In this document: in pieces, positions 54,495-63,799 of the stretch
Layout: the number at the start of each line of letters is the position of its first letter
Position numbering within the stretch: the stretch's first letter is position 1
From: Lentilactobacillus parabuchneri DSM 5707 = NBRC 107865
Lineage (GTDB): Bacteria > Bacillota > Bacilli > Lactobacillales > Lactobacillaceae
Length of the DNA stretch: 64,000 nt
Direction: 5' to 3'
Assembly: GCF_001435315.1 (NCBI RefSeq)
Contig: NZ_AZGK01000001.1
Span: forward strand, 125,476-189,475
Notes under the pieces: model-generated
Databases searched by the model: none
Told to the model about the DNA's origin: nothing
The model's input: only the letters and a program-made list of their open reading frames with translations
Made by a program: the position numbers and the translations under genes

Positions 54495-55133
54495 TCATTT
54501 ACTTGAATCTTCTTTTTCGGAAACGTCAACGTATTTAAAGTCGGGGTTAACGCCGTAATCAAGGGCATCAAAGGCGCTTTGCATTTCTTTTTCAACTTGC
54601 TTTTGAAAATCCTCGGTCAGTTTTTGTTTGCGATCAATCGTAATCGGTTCGCCAAAAGCAACCGTAATTCGTTTCCTGGTAAATAACTGTTTGAACGTCA
54701 GTGGGCCTTGATAAACCGTTGGTACTAAAGGAACTCCGGATAACTGGGCGATTAAGGCCGCACCACTTTTTAATTGAGTCGAGTGGCGGGTTCCGGACGG
54801 AAACAGGATCAAAGACAGGTCGGATTTACGTAGAATTCTAACCGGCTTTTTAATCGCTGAGGGGCCGGGATTGTCACGATCGACAGAAAAGGCATTGGCG
54901 TGTAATAAGACCCAACGCAAAATTGGATTTTTGAACAATTCTTTTTTAGCCATAAAGCTGAATTTCTTGGGACTTGCTGCCAACGCAAAGTAAATTGGGT
55001 CGAACCATGTTCGATGGGGTCCGACTAAGATATAATTGCCTTTTGGAAGCCGATCTTTGTGTTCGTACCTGGCGTTTCCATTGATAATGAACACTAGGAT
55101 TCGAACCAGCACTCTCATGAATGAATAAAACAA
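54495..55133 (-). CDS. plsC: 1-acyl-sn-glycerol-3-phosphate acyltransferase
   Basis: Membrane-bound acyltransferase that makes phosphatidic acid; 212 residues from TTG 55133. The HX4D motif is GPHRTWFDP; the second motif reads FPSGTR, with serine where most PlsC have glutamate. PLVPTVYQGP is the third. The start at TTG 55133 has GAAGGA 6 bp upstream; the in-frame ATG 55151 has none. Confidence 0.9.
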   Translation of the reverse strand: MFYSFMRVLVRILVFIINGNARYEHKDRLPKGNYILVGPHRTWFDPIYFALAASPKKFSFMAKKELFKNPILRWVLLHANAFSVDRDNPGPSAIKKPVRILRKSDLSLILFPSGTRHSTQLKSGAALIAQLSGVPLVPTVYQGPLTFKQLFTRKRITVAFGEPITIDRKQKLTEDFQKQVEKEMQSAFDALDYGVNPDFKYVDVSEKEDSSK

Positions 55134-55220
55134 TTCATTTCCTTCTTTCATATCTGATAGAATAATATTAACTTAAAGTTGAAGGATTTGGCAAACTTAA
55201 TTGTGAAGGAACTCGATGAT

Positions 55221-55973
55221 ATGCAAGTAGAATTACATAATGGTGAACGAATTGACCAATTATACAGCAAAGGGATCCAAATTATCCAAAGTAAAGACGT
55301 TTTTTCGTTTTCACTGGATGCGGTGTTACTGGCCGATTTTGTTAAAGTTAACGGGCACAAAACCCGTCAGATTGTGGACTTATGTTCCGGCAACGGGGCG
55401 GTCGGGCTTTTTTTGAGTGAAAAAACGGCTGCACACATCACGATGGTTGAGATTCAGGAACGATTGGCGGAAATGGCACAGCGAAGCATTCAATTAAATG
55501 AGTTGGGTGCTCAAATTGATGTGGTCAATGATGATCTCAAAAACGCCGCTAAATACATTAACAAAGATTCTGTTGATATCGTTGCCTGCAATCCGCCTTA
55601 TTTCGTGAACTACGAAGACAGCGAAAAAAATCCAAATCAGTATTTGGCAATTGCCAGGCATGAGTTGACCACCAACTTGGACGAGATTGTGAACTGTGCT
55701 GCCGGTTTGTTGAAAATGAACGCCAAGCTTTTCATGGTCTACCGTCCGGATCGATTGACCGACCTGTTGGTTGCACTCAGAGCCCATCGACTGGAACCCA
55801 AGCGGTTGAAATTTGTTCGCCCACGACAGGGTGAAAATGCCAATATGGTGTTGGTTGAGGCTATAAAAGACGGTAAACCGAACGGGCTTAAGGTGGAACC
55901 TGATGTTTTGACCTATGATGGCGATGACTATACTGACGAAGTGAAGATGATGCTTTATGGATCAGGAAAATAA
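55221..55973 (+). CDS. tRNA1(Val) adenine-37 N6-methyltransferase-like protein
   Basis: TrmN6/YabB family methyltransferase of about 250 residues. The SAM-binding motif DLCSGNGAVGLFL and the adenine N6 motif ACNPPYF are present. ATG 55221 has AAGGAA 10 bp upstream; TTG 55179 would give an atypical extension. It overlaps yazA by 17 bp, the arrangement of yabB-yazA in Bacillus. Confidence 0.9.
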   Translation: MQVELHNGERIDQLYSKGIQIIQSKDVFSFSLDAVLLADFVKVNGHKTRQIVDLCSGNGAVGLFLSEKTAAHITMVEIQERLAEMAQRSIQLNELGAQIDVVNDDLKNAAKYINKDSVDIVACNPPYFVNYEDSEKNPNQYLAIARHELTTNLDEIVNCAAGLLKMNAKLFMVYRPDRLTDLLVALRAHRLEPKRLKFVRPRQGENANMVLVEAIKDGKPNGLKVEPDVLTYDGDDYTDEVKMMLYGSGK

Positions 55974-56229
55974 ATATTATATGTATGTTTTGTTATGCGA
56001 AGATCAGACACTTTACACCGGGTTTTCCACGGATGTTGAAAGAAGATTTCAACAGCATGTGAACGGGACTGGTGCAAAATACACCCGGTCGCACCAGCCA
56101 TTGAAAATTTTATTCAAAAAACAGTTTGTGAATAAACACGATGCTTTAAGCGCGGAGTATGCATTTAAACAGCTCACAAGGTCGCAGAAACTGAACTATT
56201 TGGAAAAGCAGGGCATCAAACTGAAGTGA
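55957..56229 (+). CDS. yazA: GIY-YIG nuclease family protein YazA
   Basis: Small putative endonuclease of 90 residues (UPF0213). The domain start YYMYVLLCEDQTLYTGFS is a GIY-YIG variant (MYV/LYTG), with the conserved arginine in DVERRFQQH and the glutamate in SAEYAFKQ. Function is unclear. Coupled to the upstream methyltransferase. Confidence 0.92.
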   Translation: MDQENKYYMYVLLCEDQTLYTGFSTDVERRFQQHVNGTGAKYTRSHQPLKILFKKQFVNKHDALSAEYAFKQLTRSQKLNYLEKQGIKLK

Positions 56230-56276
56230 ATTATTACACAAAGTTCAAAAAAGGAATGAAAATTATTATCAAATAG

Positions 56277-56285
56277 TGTTATAAT
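56277..56285 (+). promoter_or_regulatory. Extended -10 promoter of ldhD
   Basis: TGTTATAAT is an extended -10 with a perfect TATAAT; a weak -35 (TGAAAA, 56257-56262) lies 17 bp upstream. Confidence 0.7.
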
Positions 56286-56313
56286 TTAAGTAATCTATTA
56301 GGAGGTAATATTC

Positions 56314-57312
56314 GTGAAAATTATTGCATATGGCATTCGTGACGATGAGAAACCTTATTTAGACAAGTGGAGTGAAGAAAACCCCGATGTTGAAGTTGCT
56401 TCAACCGGTGAATTGCTTGATGAATCAACTGTTGACCAGGCAAAGGGCGCTGATGGTGTTGTTACCTATCAACAAAAGCCTTACACTGCCGCTGTTTTGG
56501 ATAAGTTAGGCAGCTTTGGTATCAAGTTCCTTTCACTTCGTAACGTGGGTGTTGACAACATTGATGTCGACGCTGCAAAGCGTAACGGAATTCAAGTAAC
56601 CAACGTTCCCGCATATTCTCCAGAAGCAATTGCCGAGTTCACCGTAACTCAATTAATGAGATTACTTCGTCGGACCAACACATTTGACCGTAAACAGGCC
56701 AATGGGGACCTTCGTTGGGCACCAGACATTGCTGACGAATTGAACCAAATGACTGTTGGTGTCTTTGCTACTGGCCGTATTGGTCGCGCTGCAATGCGCA
56801 TCTACAAGGGCTTTGGTGCCAAGGTCATCGCTTATGATATTTATCATAATCCTGAACTTGAAAAAGAAGGCGTCTACGTTGATACACCTGAAGAGCTTTA
56901 TGCCCAATCAGATGTCATCTCATTACACGCCCCAGCTACTAAAGAAAACGAACACATGATTAACGATCAGACACTTGCTAAAATGAAAGACGGTGTCTTC
57001 ATCCTTAACCCAGCTCGTGGTGCCCTGATTGACACCGACGCATTAATCCGTGCCCTTGACTCAGGCAAAGTTGGCGGAGCCGCAATTGATACTTACGAAG
57101 ACGAAGTTGGTATTTTCAACACTGACTTTGGCAGCTTTGACAAGATTCCAGACGATCGTCTTAAGAACTTGATGAAGCGCGAAAACGTTTTGGTAAGTCC
57201 ACATATTGCCTTCTACACGAAGCGTGCCGTTCGTAACATGGTATTCTTTGCAATGGATGCAAACAAGTCATTGATCAGCACTGGTAAATCAGACAAATTA
57301 GTTCAACTTTAA
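56314..57312 (+). CDS. ldhD: D-lactate dehydrogenase
   Basis: NADH-dependent D-2-hydroxyacid dehydrogenase of 332 residues, the standard D-LDH length. The substrate arginine is in NPARGALIDT, the glutamate in DTYEDEVG and the catalytic histidine in SPHIAFYT. The nucleotide fold reads FATGRIG, with alanine in the first glycine position. Reduces pyruvate to D-lactate at the end of fermentation. AGGAGG is well placed before GTG 56314. Codon use looks highly expressed. Confidence 0.95.
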   Translation: MKIIAYGIRDDEKPYLDKWSEENPDVEVASTGELLDESTVDQAKGADGVVTYQQKPYTAAVLDKLGSFGIKFLSLRNVGVDNIDVDAAKRNGIQVTNVPAYSPEAIAEFTVTQLMRLLRRTNTFDRKQANGDLRWAPDIADELNQMTVGVFATGRIGRAAMRIYKGFGAKVIAYDIYHNPELEKEGVYVDTPEELYAQSDVISLHAPATKENEHMINDQTLAKMKDGVFILNPARGALIDTDALIRALDSGKVGGAAIDTYEDEVGIFNTDFGSFDKIPDDRLKNLMKRENVLVSPHIAFYTKRAVRNMVFFAMDANKSLISTGKSDKLVQL

Positions 57313-57335
57313 AGTTGACTTTTTGCTAAAAAATA

Positions 57336-57380
57336 AAGAGGTTTCAGATGAGCTGAAAAGCTTGTCTGAAACCTCTTATT
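57336..57380. terminator. Bidirectional terminator between ldhD and the HAD gene
   Basis: AAGAGGTTTCAGA pairs perfectly with TCTGAAACCTCTT over 13 bp, flanked by A and T runs. Confidence 0.93.
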
Positions 57381-57395
57381 TTGTTGAAAAACGCC

Positions 57396-58124
57396 TCAAT
57401 CTACTTGTGCAGCCAAATCCATTAACAGGTCCCTTAATTCAGCAGGATTTTTCACTGTTTGATCAGGAATGATCTGTGGGTCGGCAATTGGACTTTGGTG
57501 ATTATTGTACCAAACCGTTTCCCAACCGGCTTTTTTGGCGGGAACAATATCTTCATAGTATGAACTGCCAATGTAGATCATTTCATTTCCACGGAGATTA
57601 AATTTTCGATTCATCAACGTGAAAATTAATGGGTCCGGCTTTTTGGCGTTGGCATCCTCAGAGGTGATGATTTGGTCACGACCGAACCAATGGTGAAGTT
57701 TCAGTTTCATAATTTTGGCGAGTTGGACTTCGTTGGAGCCATTGGTAATGATTCCAAGTTGGAATTTGCTGGCCAGCTCGTTGAAGAGGGTGGTTAAGCC
57801 GTCAAATAGGTGAATGGAATTACTTGCCAATTGGTAAGCCTCAGAAAAAGCAGCCGCCGTTTCTTGAGACAATCCATTTAAATCAAATCGTTTAAATGTG
57901 TGGTGCAGTGAGTGGAAGTTGATTTCATCTTCAGATAGTTTTATGTTGGAGTCTGAGTTGGATTCCGCAATTGCAAGTTGTTCTTGCTGGGTATAGTTCG
58001 AAAAGACATTATCCATGAGTTCATCAGACAAGTTCAAATTGAATGTTTCATTAAACGCTTGATTGAACGAAGGCTTCGTGTCGTAAAGTGTATCGTCAAC
58101 ATCAAAAACGATGGCTTTAATCAT
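57396..58124 (-). CDS. HAD-superfamily hydrolase, YjjG-like
   Basis: Phosphatase-like protein of 242 residues. Motif I is VFDVDDTLYDT, motif II is ITNGSNEVQ, and the SEDANAKKPDP and YIGSSYYEDIVPAKKAGW stretches are motifs III/IV. Likely a 5'-nucleotidase or similar house-cleaning phosphatase. ATG 58124 follows GGAGGAATAT. Confidence 0.9.
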   Translation of the reverse strand: MIKAIVFDVDDTLYDTKPSFNQAFNETFNLNLSDELMDNVFSNYTQQEQLAIAESNSDSNIKLSEDEINFHSLHHTFKRFDLNGLSQETAAAFSEAYQLASNSIHLFDGLTTLFNELASKFQLGIITNGSNEVQLAKIMKLKLHHWFGRDQIITSEDANAKKPDPLIFTLMNRKFNLRGNEMIYIGSSYYEDIVPAKKAGWETVWYNNHQSPIADPQIIPDQTVKNPAELRDLLMDLAAQVD

Positions 58125-58222
58125 GTCATATATTCCTCCTTGCCACGAAACATCATTCTAACATGTTTCATAGAAATTTAAAAATTTTGTCCGTGAAATT
58201 CATGCTTATTCAGGATTTTTGC

Positions 58223-58251
58223 TTGCGCTTACGGCAGTTTTCCTTTATACT
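58223..58251 (+). promoter_or_regulatory. Promoter of rpsB-tsf
   Basis: TTGCGC (58223-58228) and TATACT (58246-58251) with a 17-bp spacer, about 105 bp before rpsB. Confidence 0.7.
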
Positions 58252-58257
58252 TTTAAA

Positions 58258-58335
58258 GGTGTTTTAAATACACACCCAGCGTGATGTTATGGGAGTTGCC
58301 AGGGATGGTTCCGATGACAGATGATCGTTGGGGAG
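58258..58335 (+). promoter_or_regulatory. Structured 5' leader of rpsB
   Basis: A first hairpin pairs GGTGT with ACACC. CCCAGCG (58275-58281) then pairs with CGTTGGG (58326-58332), enclosing a smaller CCA/TGG stem. Such a branched leader fits autoregulation by ribosomal protein S2, which is inferred rather than shown. Confidence 0.5.
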
Positions 58336-58361
58336 GATAAAAACAATATGGAGGCTACATT

Positions 58362-59162
58362 ATGGCTGTTATTTCTATGAAACAATTACTGGAAGCCGGA
58401 GTACATTTCGGTCACCAAACTCGTCGTTGGAACCCAAAGATGAAAGAATATATCTTTACTGAACGTAACGGTATTTACATCATTGACTTACAAAAGACGG
58501 TTAAGCTCATTGACGTTGCTTACAACTTCATGAAGGACGAAGCTGCTAAGGGCGCCGTTGTTCTGTTTGTTGGAACTAAGAAGCAGGCACAGGATTCAAT
58601 CGCTGAAGAAGCAACTCGTGCCGGCCAATACTACGTTAACAATCGTTGGCTTGGTGGTACCTTAACCAACTGGGAAACCATCCAATCACGTGTTAAGCGT
58701 TTGAAGGATCTTAAGAAGATGTCTACTGATGGTACTTTTGACATTCTGCCAAAGAAGGAAGTTTCACTTTTGATCAAGCAGGAACAAAAGTTGGAACGAT
58801 TCTTGGGTGGTATCGAAGATATGCCTAAGATTCCAGATGTGATGTTTATCGTTGATCCTCGTAAAGAGCAAATTGCCGTTCACGAAGCAATGAAGTTAAA
58901 CATTCCAATCGTTGCCATGGTTGATACCAACACTGATCCAGATCAAATCGACGTTGTGATCCCATCAAACGACGATGCCATTCGTGCCGTTCGTTTGATC
59001 ACTTCAAAGATGGCTGACGCAATCATCGAAGGCCGTCAAGGTGAAGATGACGTCAACGAAAAGACCTTTGAAGGTAAAGATGGCGACAAGAAAGACAAAA
59101 AAGAAGATTCAATTGAAGACATTGCAGACGCCGTTGAAGGCAGCAATGATTCTGACAAATAA
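58362..59162 (+). CDS. rpsB: 30S ribosomal protein S2
   Basis: Small-subunit protein of 266 residues. [20 protein letters not shown] (start), [32 protein letters not shown] and ALRAVRL-like IRAVRLIT are classic. The C-terminus has an acidic extension ([16 protein letters not shown]). GGAGG is well placed. Shares a leader and operon with tsf, separated by a terminator-like stem. Confidence 0.99.
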   Translation: MAVISMKQLLEAGVHFGHQTRRWNPKMKEYIFTERNGIYIIDLQKTVKLIDVAYNFMKDEAAKGAVVLFVGTKKQAQDSIAEEATRAGQYYVNNRWLGGTLTNWETIQSRVKRLKDLKKMSTDGTFDILPKKEVSLLIKQEQKLERFLGGIEDMPKIPDVMFIVDPRKEQIAVHEAMKLNIPIVAMVDTNTDPDQIDVVIPSNDDAIRAVRLITSKMADAIIEGRQGEDDVNEKTFEGKDGDKKDKKEDSIEDIADAVEGSNDSDK

Positions 59163-59177
59163 ATATTAGCACTTAGG

Positions 59178-59228
59178 CTGACTCTATCGCTTTGGACCAA
59201 TTTGGCCTTGGTGTGGAGTCAGTTTTTA
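59178..59228 (+). terminator. Terminator or attenuator between rpsB and tsf
   Basis: CTGACTC pairs with GAGTCAG, with inner CCAA/TTGG pairing, followed by TTTTTAG. It would reduce tsf transcription relative to rpsB unless tsf has its own promoter. Confidence 0.8.
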
Positions 59229-59254
59229 GTCATAATCAATAGGAGGCCACGAAC

Positions 59255-60130
59255 ATGGCAAAAATTTCAGCATCTCAAGTTATGGACTTACGTAAAAAGA
59301 CCGGCGTTGGTATGATGGACGCGAAGAAAGCGCTCGTTGCAACTGAAGGCGATTTTGACAAGGCAATCGAAGTACTCCGTGAAAAGGGTGTTGCCAAGGC
59401 TGAAAAGAAGAGCGACCGGGTTGCTGCCAACGGTTTGGCAACAATTGCTTATGATGGTAATACTGCTGCAATCGTTGAAATCAACTCAGAAACAGATTTC
59501 GTTGCTTCAAGTGATCCATTCAAGGAACTGGTTAAGCGGGTAAGTGCCGCAATCGTTGCGAACAAGCCTGCAGACGTTGATGCTGCGCTTGAATTAAAAA
59601 CTGACAAAGGCACTGTTAAAGATGACTTGATTGAAACCACTCAAGTTACCGGTGAAAAAGTAACCTTGCGTCGTTTTACATTAGTTGAAAAGAACGATGA
59701 TGAAGTATTCGGCTCATATCTGCACAACGGTGGCTTAATTGGCGCATTGGTTCTGCTTAAGGGTGCCGATGCCGATACTGCAAAAGACGTTGCAATGCAC
59801 GTTGCTGCAACAAATCCTGAATATCTTAACAAGGATGAAGTGCCAGCTGACCGCTTAGCTCACGAAAAAGAAATTCTCAAACAGGAAGCTTTGAATGAAG
59901 GTAAGCCTGAAAAGATCGTTGAAAAGATGGTTGAAGGTCGTCTTCACAAGTTCTTGGCTGAAATCTGCCTTGAAGATCAAGACTTCGTTAAAGACCCAGA
60001 TATGACTGTTTCAAAATATGTTGCATCAAAGAATGGTTCAATCGTTCAATTCGTTCGCTATGAAGTTGGTGAAGGAATCGAAAAGAAGCAACAAAGCTTT
60101 GAAGATGAAGTACGGGACCAATTAAAGTAA
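59255..60130 (+). CDS. tsf: Elongation factor Ts
   Basis: Nucleotide exchange factor for EF-Tu; 291 residues. Begins [21 protein letters not shown] (in part), with the EF-Tu contact [10 protein letters not shown] and the AMHVAATNP dimer region. GGAGG lies before the ATG. rpsB-tsf-pyrH-frr is the universal order. Confidence 0.99.
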   Translation: MAKISASQVMDLRKKTGVGMMDAKKALVATEGDFDKAIEVLREKGVAKAEKKSDRVAANGLATIAYDGNTAAIVEINSETDFVASSDPFKELVKRVSAAIVANKPADVDAALELKTDKGTVKDDLIETTQVTGEKVTLRRFTLVEKNDDEVFGSYLHNGGLIGALVLLKGADADTAKDVAMHVAATNPEYLNKDEVPADRLAHEKEILKQEALNEGKPEKIVEKMVEGRLHKFLAEICLEDQDFVKDPDMTVSKYVASKNGSIVQFVRYEVGEGIEKKQQSFEDEVRDQLK

Positions 60131-60144
60131 TTCAATGAATAATC

Positions 60145-60186
60145 AAAGTGGGACGAGGGGCAATTGCTGCTTGTCCCACTTTTTTT
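60145..60186 (+). terminator. tsf terminator
   Basis: AAAGTGGGAC pairs perfectly with GTCCCACTTT, followed by TTTT. Confidence 0.93.
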
Positions 60187-60314
60187 ACGATTTAACCACA
60201 ATCTTGTATTTGAATTGTTGGTGGCATCAAATTTGAACTGGGCATATTTATCGCGTATTTTTTGAAATGATGGTCATAATATTTAATAAAGAATTATTGA
60301 AAATACGTGTTTTC

Positions 60315-60344
60315 TTGTTGATTGCAAGCTTAATATGCTAGAAT
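60315..60344 (+). promoter_or_regulatory. Predicted promoter of pyrH
   Basis: TTGTTG (60315-60320) and TAGAAT (60339-60344) with an 18-bp spacer. Supports a separate pyrH-frr transcript after the tsf terminator. Confidence 0.5.
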
Positions 60345-60377
60345 TAGTAGTAATGATTAACTATGGGAGGCACTTAG

Positions 60378-61100
60378 ATGTCTAAAGTAAAATACAATCG
60401 AATCATTTTAAAATTGAGTGGTGAAGCCTTAGCCGGAGATCGCGGCTTTGGCATTAATCCACCCGTTATTAAGAACGTCGCCCAAGAAATCAAAGATATT
60501 TTTGATCTGGGTGTTCAAATCGGCATCGTCGTTGGTGGCGGTAATATGTGGCGCGGTGAATCCGGGGCCGAGATGGGCATGGAACGCGCCCAAGCTGATT
60601 ATATCGGTATGTTAGGGACCACCATGAACGGACTCGCACTTCAGGACAATCTAGAACATCTGGGTGTTCCGACTCGAGTTCAAACATCGATTGAAATGAG
60701 ACAGATTGCTGAACCATACATTCGCCGAAAGGCAGTTCGTCACCTTGAAAAAGGTCGGGTTGTGATTTTTGCGGCTGGAACTGGAAATCCATATTTTTCA
60801 ACAGATACGACAGCCGCTTTACGGGCCGCTGAAATTAACGCCGATGCGATTTTGATGGCGAAAAACGGCGTTGATGGCATTTATTCTGCTGATCCACGGA
60901 CGGATAAAGATGCCGTTAAGTTTGATACCCTTTCTTACATGGATATCTTAGAAAAAGGCCTCAAAGTAATGGACTCGACTGCCAGTTCACTATCGATGGA
61001 TAATCATATTCCGTTGGTTGTTTTCAATTTAAACAAGCCCGGAAATATTCGCAAAGTTGTGACTGGCGAAAGCATTGGAACAACAGTTAAGGAGAAATAA
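60378..61100 (+). CDS. pyrH: UMP kinase
   Basis: Phosphorylates UMP to UDP; 240 residues. [35 protein letters not shown] and [17 protein letters not shown] are the amino-acid-kinase family motifs. GGGAGG precedes ATG 60378. frr follows after 2 bp. Confidence 0.98.
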   Translation: MSKVKYNRIILKLSGEALAGDRGFGINPPVIKNVAQEIKDIFDLGVQIGIVVGGGNMWRGESGAEMGMERAQADYIGMLGTTMNGLALQDNLEHLGVPTRVQTSIEMRQIAEPYIRRKAVRHLEKGRVVIFAAGTGNPYFSTDTTAALRAAEINADAILMAKNGVDGIYSADPRTDKDAVKFDTLSYMDILEKGLKVMDSTASSLSMDNHIPLVVFNLNKPGNIRKVVTGESIGTTVKEK

Positions 61101-61102
61101 AT

Positions 61103-61666
61103 ATGGCAGACGCACAATCAGTGTTAAATGAAGCAAAAGAAAAAATGAAGAAAGCCCGCGAAGTCCTCGAACGTGAACTTGGTAGTATTCGTGCCGGTCA
61201 TGCCAATGCGAGCTTATTGAGCGGTGTAACGGTTGATTATTACGGTGCACCCACACCCTTAAACCAAATTGCTTCCATTTCAATTCCGGAAGCACGGGTT
61301 ATTTTAATCACGCCGTATGATAAGACGGCCCTTGAAAACATCGAAAAAGGAATTTATGAAGCCGACTTGGGGATTAGCCCTGCCAATGATGGTACGGCCA
61401 TTCGGTTGGCAGTCCCAGCATTGACTGAGGATCGTCGTAAAGAAATCGCCAAGCAGGTAAAGGCAACTGGTGAGAAGAGTAAAGTGGCCATCAGAAATGT
61501 TCGCCGTGAAGCAATGGATACTTTGAAACGCAGCAACAAGAACGAAGATATTACAGATGACGAACTTCATCGCTTTGAAGATCAAGTTCAGAAGTTAACA
61601 GATGATTCGATTAAGGGCGTCGATAATATTGTCGCTGATAAAGAAAAAGAAGTAATGAACGGTTAG
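61103..61666 (+). CDS. frr: Ribosome recycling factor
   Basis: Splits post-termination ribosomes with EF-G; 187 residues. ELGSIRAGHANASLL, YYGAPTPLNQIASI and RLAVPALTEDRRKE are diagnostic. AAGGAG precedes the ATG at 61103. Coupled to pyrH. Confidence 0.98.
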   Translation: MADAQSVLNEAKEKMKKAREVLERELGSIRAGHANASLLSGVTVDYYGAPTPLNQIASISIPEARVILITPYDKTALENIEKGIYEADLGISPANDGTAIRLAVPALTEDRRKEIAKQVKATGEKSKVAIRNVRREAMDTLKRSNKNEDITDDELHRFEDQVQKLTDDSIKGVDNIVADKEKEVMNG

Positions 61667-61682
61667 AAAGAGGGACAATATC

Positions 61683-62132
61683 ATGGCAGATAACAATAAT
61701 AATCAATCAGATAATGACGAAATTGCAGTTGTACCAGGAACAGACGAATTTGAAAAAATGTTGTTTAAATTAAACACGCCAGTCACGGAAGATAATTTAG
61801 GCGTATTAGATTACAATAATGGTCACTTACAGCCTGTTCAAGACGGGTTGTATGCCATGCCTGCCTACGTTACGGATGACTTCAACCTGTTTTTCATCGT
61901 TTCTCAACTTGTTGAAGATGACTGGGTCATTGCGTTTTCAACGGCCACAATTGAAAATGACAACGAAATCACCGATTTATCCGAACCGTACACCACCGGT
62001 AAGGGGTTAAATCTCCTGGGCCAAAAGAGTCCTGAAGATGCTAATAAATTGTTGAAGTATTTCAATACGCTCGCTGAAGCAAAACGTGGTGAATGGCGCA
62101 TGGTTGAACGTCCCGATGGTGCAACGGACTAA
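61683..62132 (+). CDS. Unrecognised acidic protein between frr and uppS
   Basis: 149 residues from ATG 61683, with AAGAGGGAC upstream. The N-terminus is Asn/Asp-rich and disordered (ADNNNNQSDNDE). The rest looks like a compact alpha/beta fold with no known motif (EFEKMLFKLNTPV; LYAMPAYVTDDFNLFFIVSQ in part; KGLNLLGQKSPEDANKLL). No signal or membrane segment. It is the last gene before a terminator and is cotranscribed with frr. I do not recognise the family. Confidence 0.8.
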   Translation: MADNNNNQSDNDEIAVVPGTDEFEKMLFKLNTPVTEDNLGVLDYNNGHLQPVQDGLYAMPAYVTDDFNLFFIVSQLVEDDWVIAFSTATIENDNEITDLSEPYTTGKGLNLLGQKSPEDANKLLKYFNTLAEAKRGEWRMVERPDGATD

Positions 62133-62148
62133 TAATTAAGTGCATTTT

Positions 62149-62180
62149 AGGATGAGTTTTACTTCTCATCCTTTATTTTT
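62149..62180 (+). terminator. pyrH-frr operon terminator
   Basis: AGGATGAG pairs perfectly with CTCATCCT, followed by TTATTTTTG. Confidence 0.88.
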
Positions 62181-62207
62181 GCCTTAAGGTCATTTAAGGA
62201 GCGTGCA

Positions 62208-62993
62208 ATGTTTAACAACACACAAAATAATCAACAGTCAGAAGAACACTTGGATATGAATCGCATTCCTGAACACGTCGCGATTATCATGGACGGGAAT
62301 GGTCGATGGGCTAAAAAGCGCCACATGCCAAGAATTGCTGGCCATAAACGTGGAATGGAAACCGTTAAGACGATTACAAAGGTTGCCAGCAAGATGGGGG
62401 TTAAGGTATTAACCCTATACGCATTTTCGACGGAAAATTGGAAACGACCACATGATGAAGTGAGCTATTTGATGGGATTACCGGTCAAATTTTTCAATGA
62501 CTTTGTGCCTGAACTGGTTGAAAATAATGTTCAAGTTCAGGTGATGGGGTTGATCGACCAACTGCCGGCTCAGACACAACAGGCAGTTCACGACGCGGTC
62601 AAAGATACTGCTCATTGTACTGGTATGATTTTGAACTTTGCCCTCAATTACGGCAGTCGGTTAGATATCACCCTGGCCATGAAGCAAATTGTGGATGGCG
62701 TCGTGGATGGTAAGCTTGATCCGGATGAAATCGACGATCAAACGATTTCGGATCATCTCATGACCGGTTTTCTAGGTCAATTAGCTGATCCGGACCTGCT
62801 GATTCGAACCAGCGGGGAAGAGCGCATTTCAAATTTCTTGCTTTGGCAGATTGCCTACAGTGAACTGGTCTTTACGGACGTTCTTTGGCCTGACTTTGAT
62901 AAAGATGTGTTCGATCATATGATTTTAGAATATCAGCATCGGGACCGTCGCTTCGGGGGCCTCGATACGACTAATAGGGGAGATACACAGTGA
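62208..62993 (+). CDS. uppS: Undecaprenyl diphosphate synthase
   Basis: Cis-prenyltransferase of 261 residues that makes the lipid carrier for wall synthesis. [26 protein letters not shown] and [19 protein letters not shown] are family motifs. AAGGAG precedes ATG 62208. Overlaps cdsA by 4 bp. Confidence 0.98.
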   Translation: MFNNTQNNQQSEEHLDMNRIPEHVAIIMDGNGRWAKKRHMPRIAGHKRGMETVKTITKVASKMGVKVLTLYAFSTENWKRPHDEVSYLMGLPVKFFNDFVPELVENNVQVQVMGLIDQLPAQTQQAVHDAVKDTAHCTGMILNFALNYGSRLDITLAMKQIVDGVVDGKLDPDEIDDQTISDHLMTGFLGQLADPDLLIRTSGEERISNFLLWQIAYSELVFTDVLWPDFDKDVFDHMILEYQHRDRRFGGLDTTNRGDTQ

Positions 62994-63778
62994 GACAACG
63001 TGTAATAACTGCTGTAGTAGCGTTACTAATATTTATACCGATCATCATTATGGGTGGCATCTGGGTGGATATTGCCGCTCTTGTTTTGGGGATTGTTGCG
63101 ATCTCTGAAATCCTCGTGATGAAAAAGAAGTTATTGATTTCACCTGAATCCATCATTGCCTATCTTGGGGTCAGTGTTTTGATTCTACCTGATTCCTGGG
63201 TCGGCTTTTTACCGGGGCATATCAGCCAGACATTTGTCTTTTTCCTGTTCGTCTTGATGCTTTTATTGATGACCGTATTGAGTCGAAACCTTTTTTCATT
63301 TGACGATGCCGGCGTTATTGCACTGGGCATGTTATATATTGGAATGGGCTTTCACTACTTTGTTGCCGCCCGAGAAATCGGCCTGACGGTGTTACTATAC
63401 GCACTGTTCATTGTCTGGGTTACCGATAGCGGTGCTTACATTTTTGGCCGGATGTTCGGTCAACATAAATTAGCCCCAAGAATTAGTCCAAACAAAACTT
63501 GGGAAGGATCAATTGGCGGCTCACTTGCAGCGACGATTCTTTGCACGACGTTCGTCTACTTCTATCCGGTTTCAGGACATTCCTTATTGCAAATGTTCAT
63601 CATCACGATTATTCTTTCTATAGCTGGTCAATTTGGTGATTTAATTGAATCTGCACTTAAGCGTTACTATGGGGTTAAGGATTCAGGAAAAATTCTACCA
63701 GGACATGGCGGAATTTTAGACCGCTTCGATAGTTTACTGTTTGTGTTACCAATGCTTCATTTGGTTGGTATCATTTAG
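62990..63778 (+). CDS. cdsA: Phosphatidate cytidylyltransferase
   Basis: Multi-pass membrane enzyme of 262 residues that makes CDP-diacylglycerol, the substrate of pgsA at 5263. The C-terminal signature is complete: [12 protein letters not shown] and [20 protein letters not shown] with [12 protein letters not shown]. The GTG start overlaps uppS. Confidence 0.97.
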   Translation: MRQRVITAVVALLIFIPIIIMGGIWVDIAALVLGIVAISEILVMKKKLLISPESIIAYLGVSVLILPDSWVGFLPGHISQTFVFFLFVLMLLLMTVLSRNLFSFDDAGVIALGMLYIGMGFHYFVAAREIGLTVLLYALFIVWVTDSGAYIFGRMFGQHKLAPRISPNKTWEGSIGGSLAATILCTTFVYFYPVSGHSLLQMFIITIILSIAGQFGDLIESALKRYYGVKDSGKILPGHGGILDRFDSLLFVLPMLHLVGII

Positions 63779-63799
63779 TTTTTAGGAGGAAAGTGTCAC

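Noticed and set aside
55957-56229. GIY-YIG nuclease as a homing endonuclease or mobile element
   Set aside because: It is the small housekeeping YazA type coupled to a tRNA methyltransferase, with no intron or repeats.
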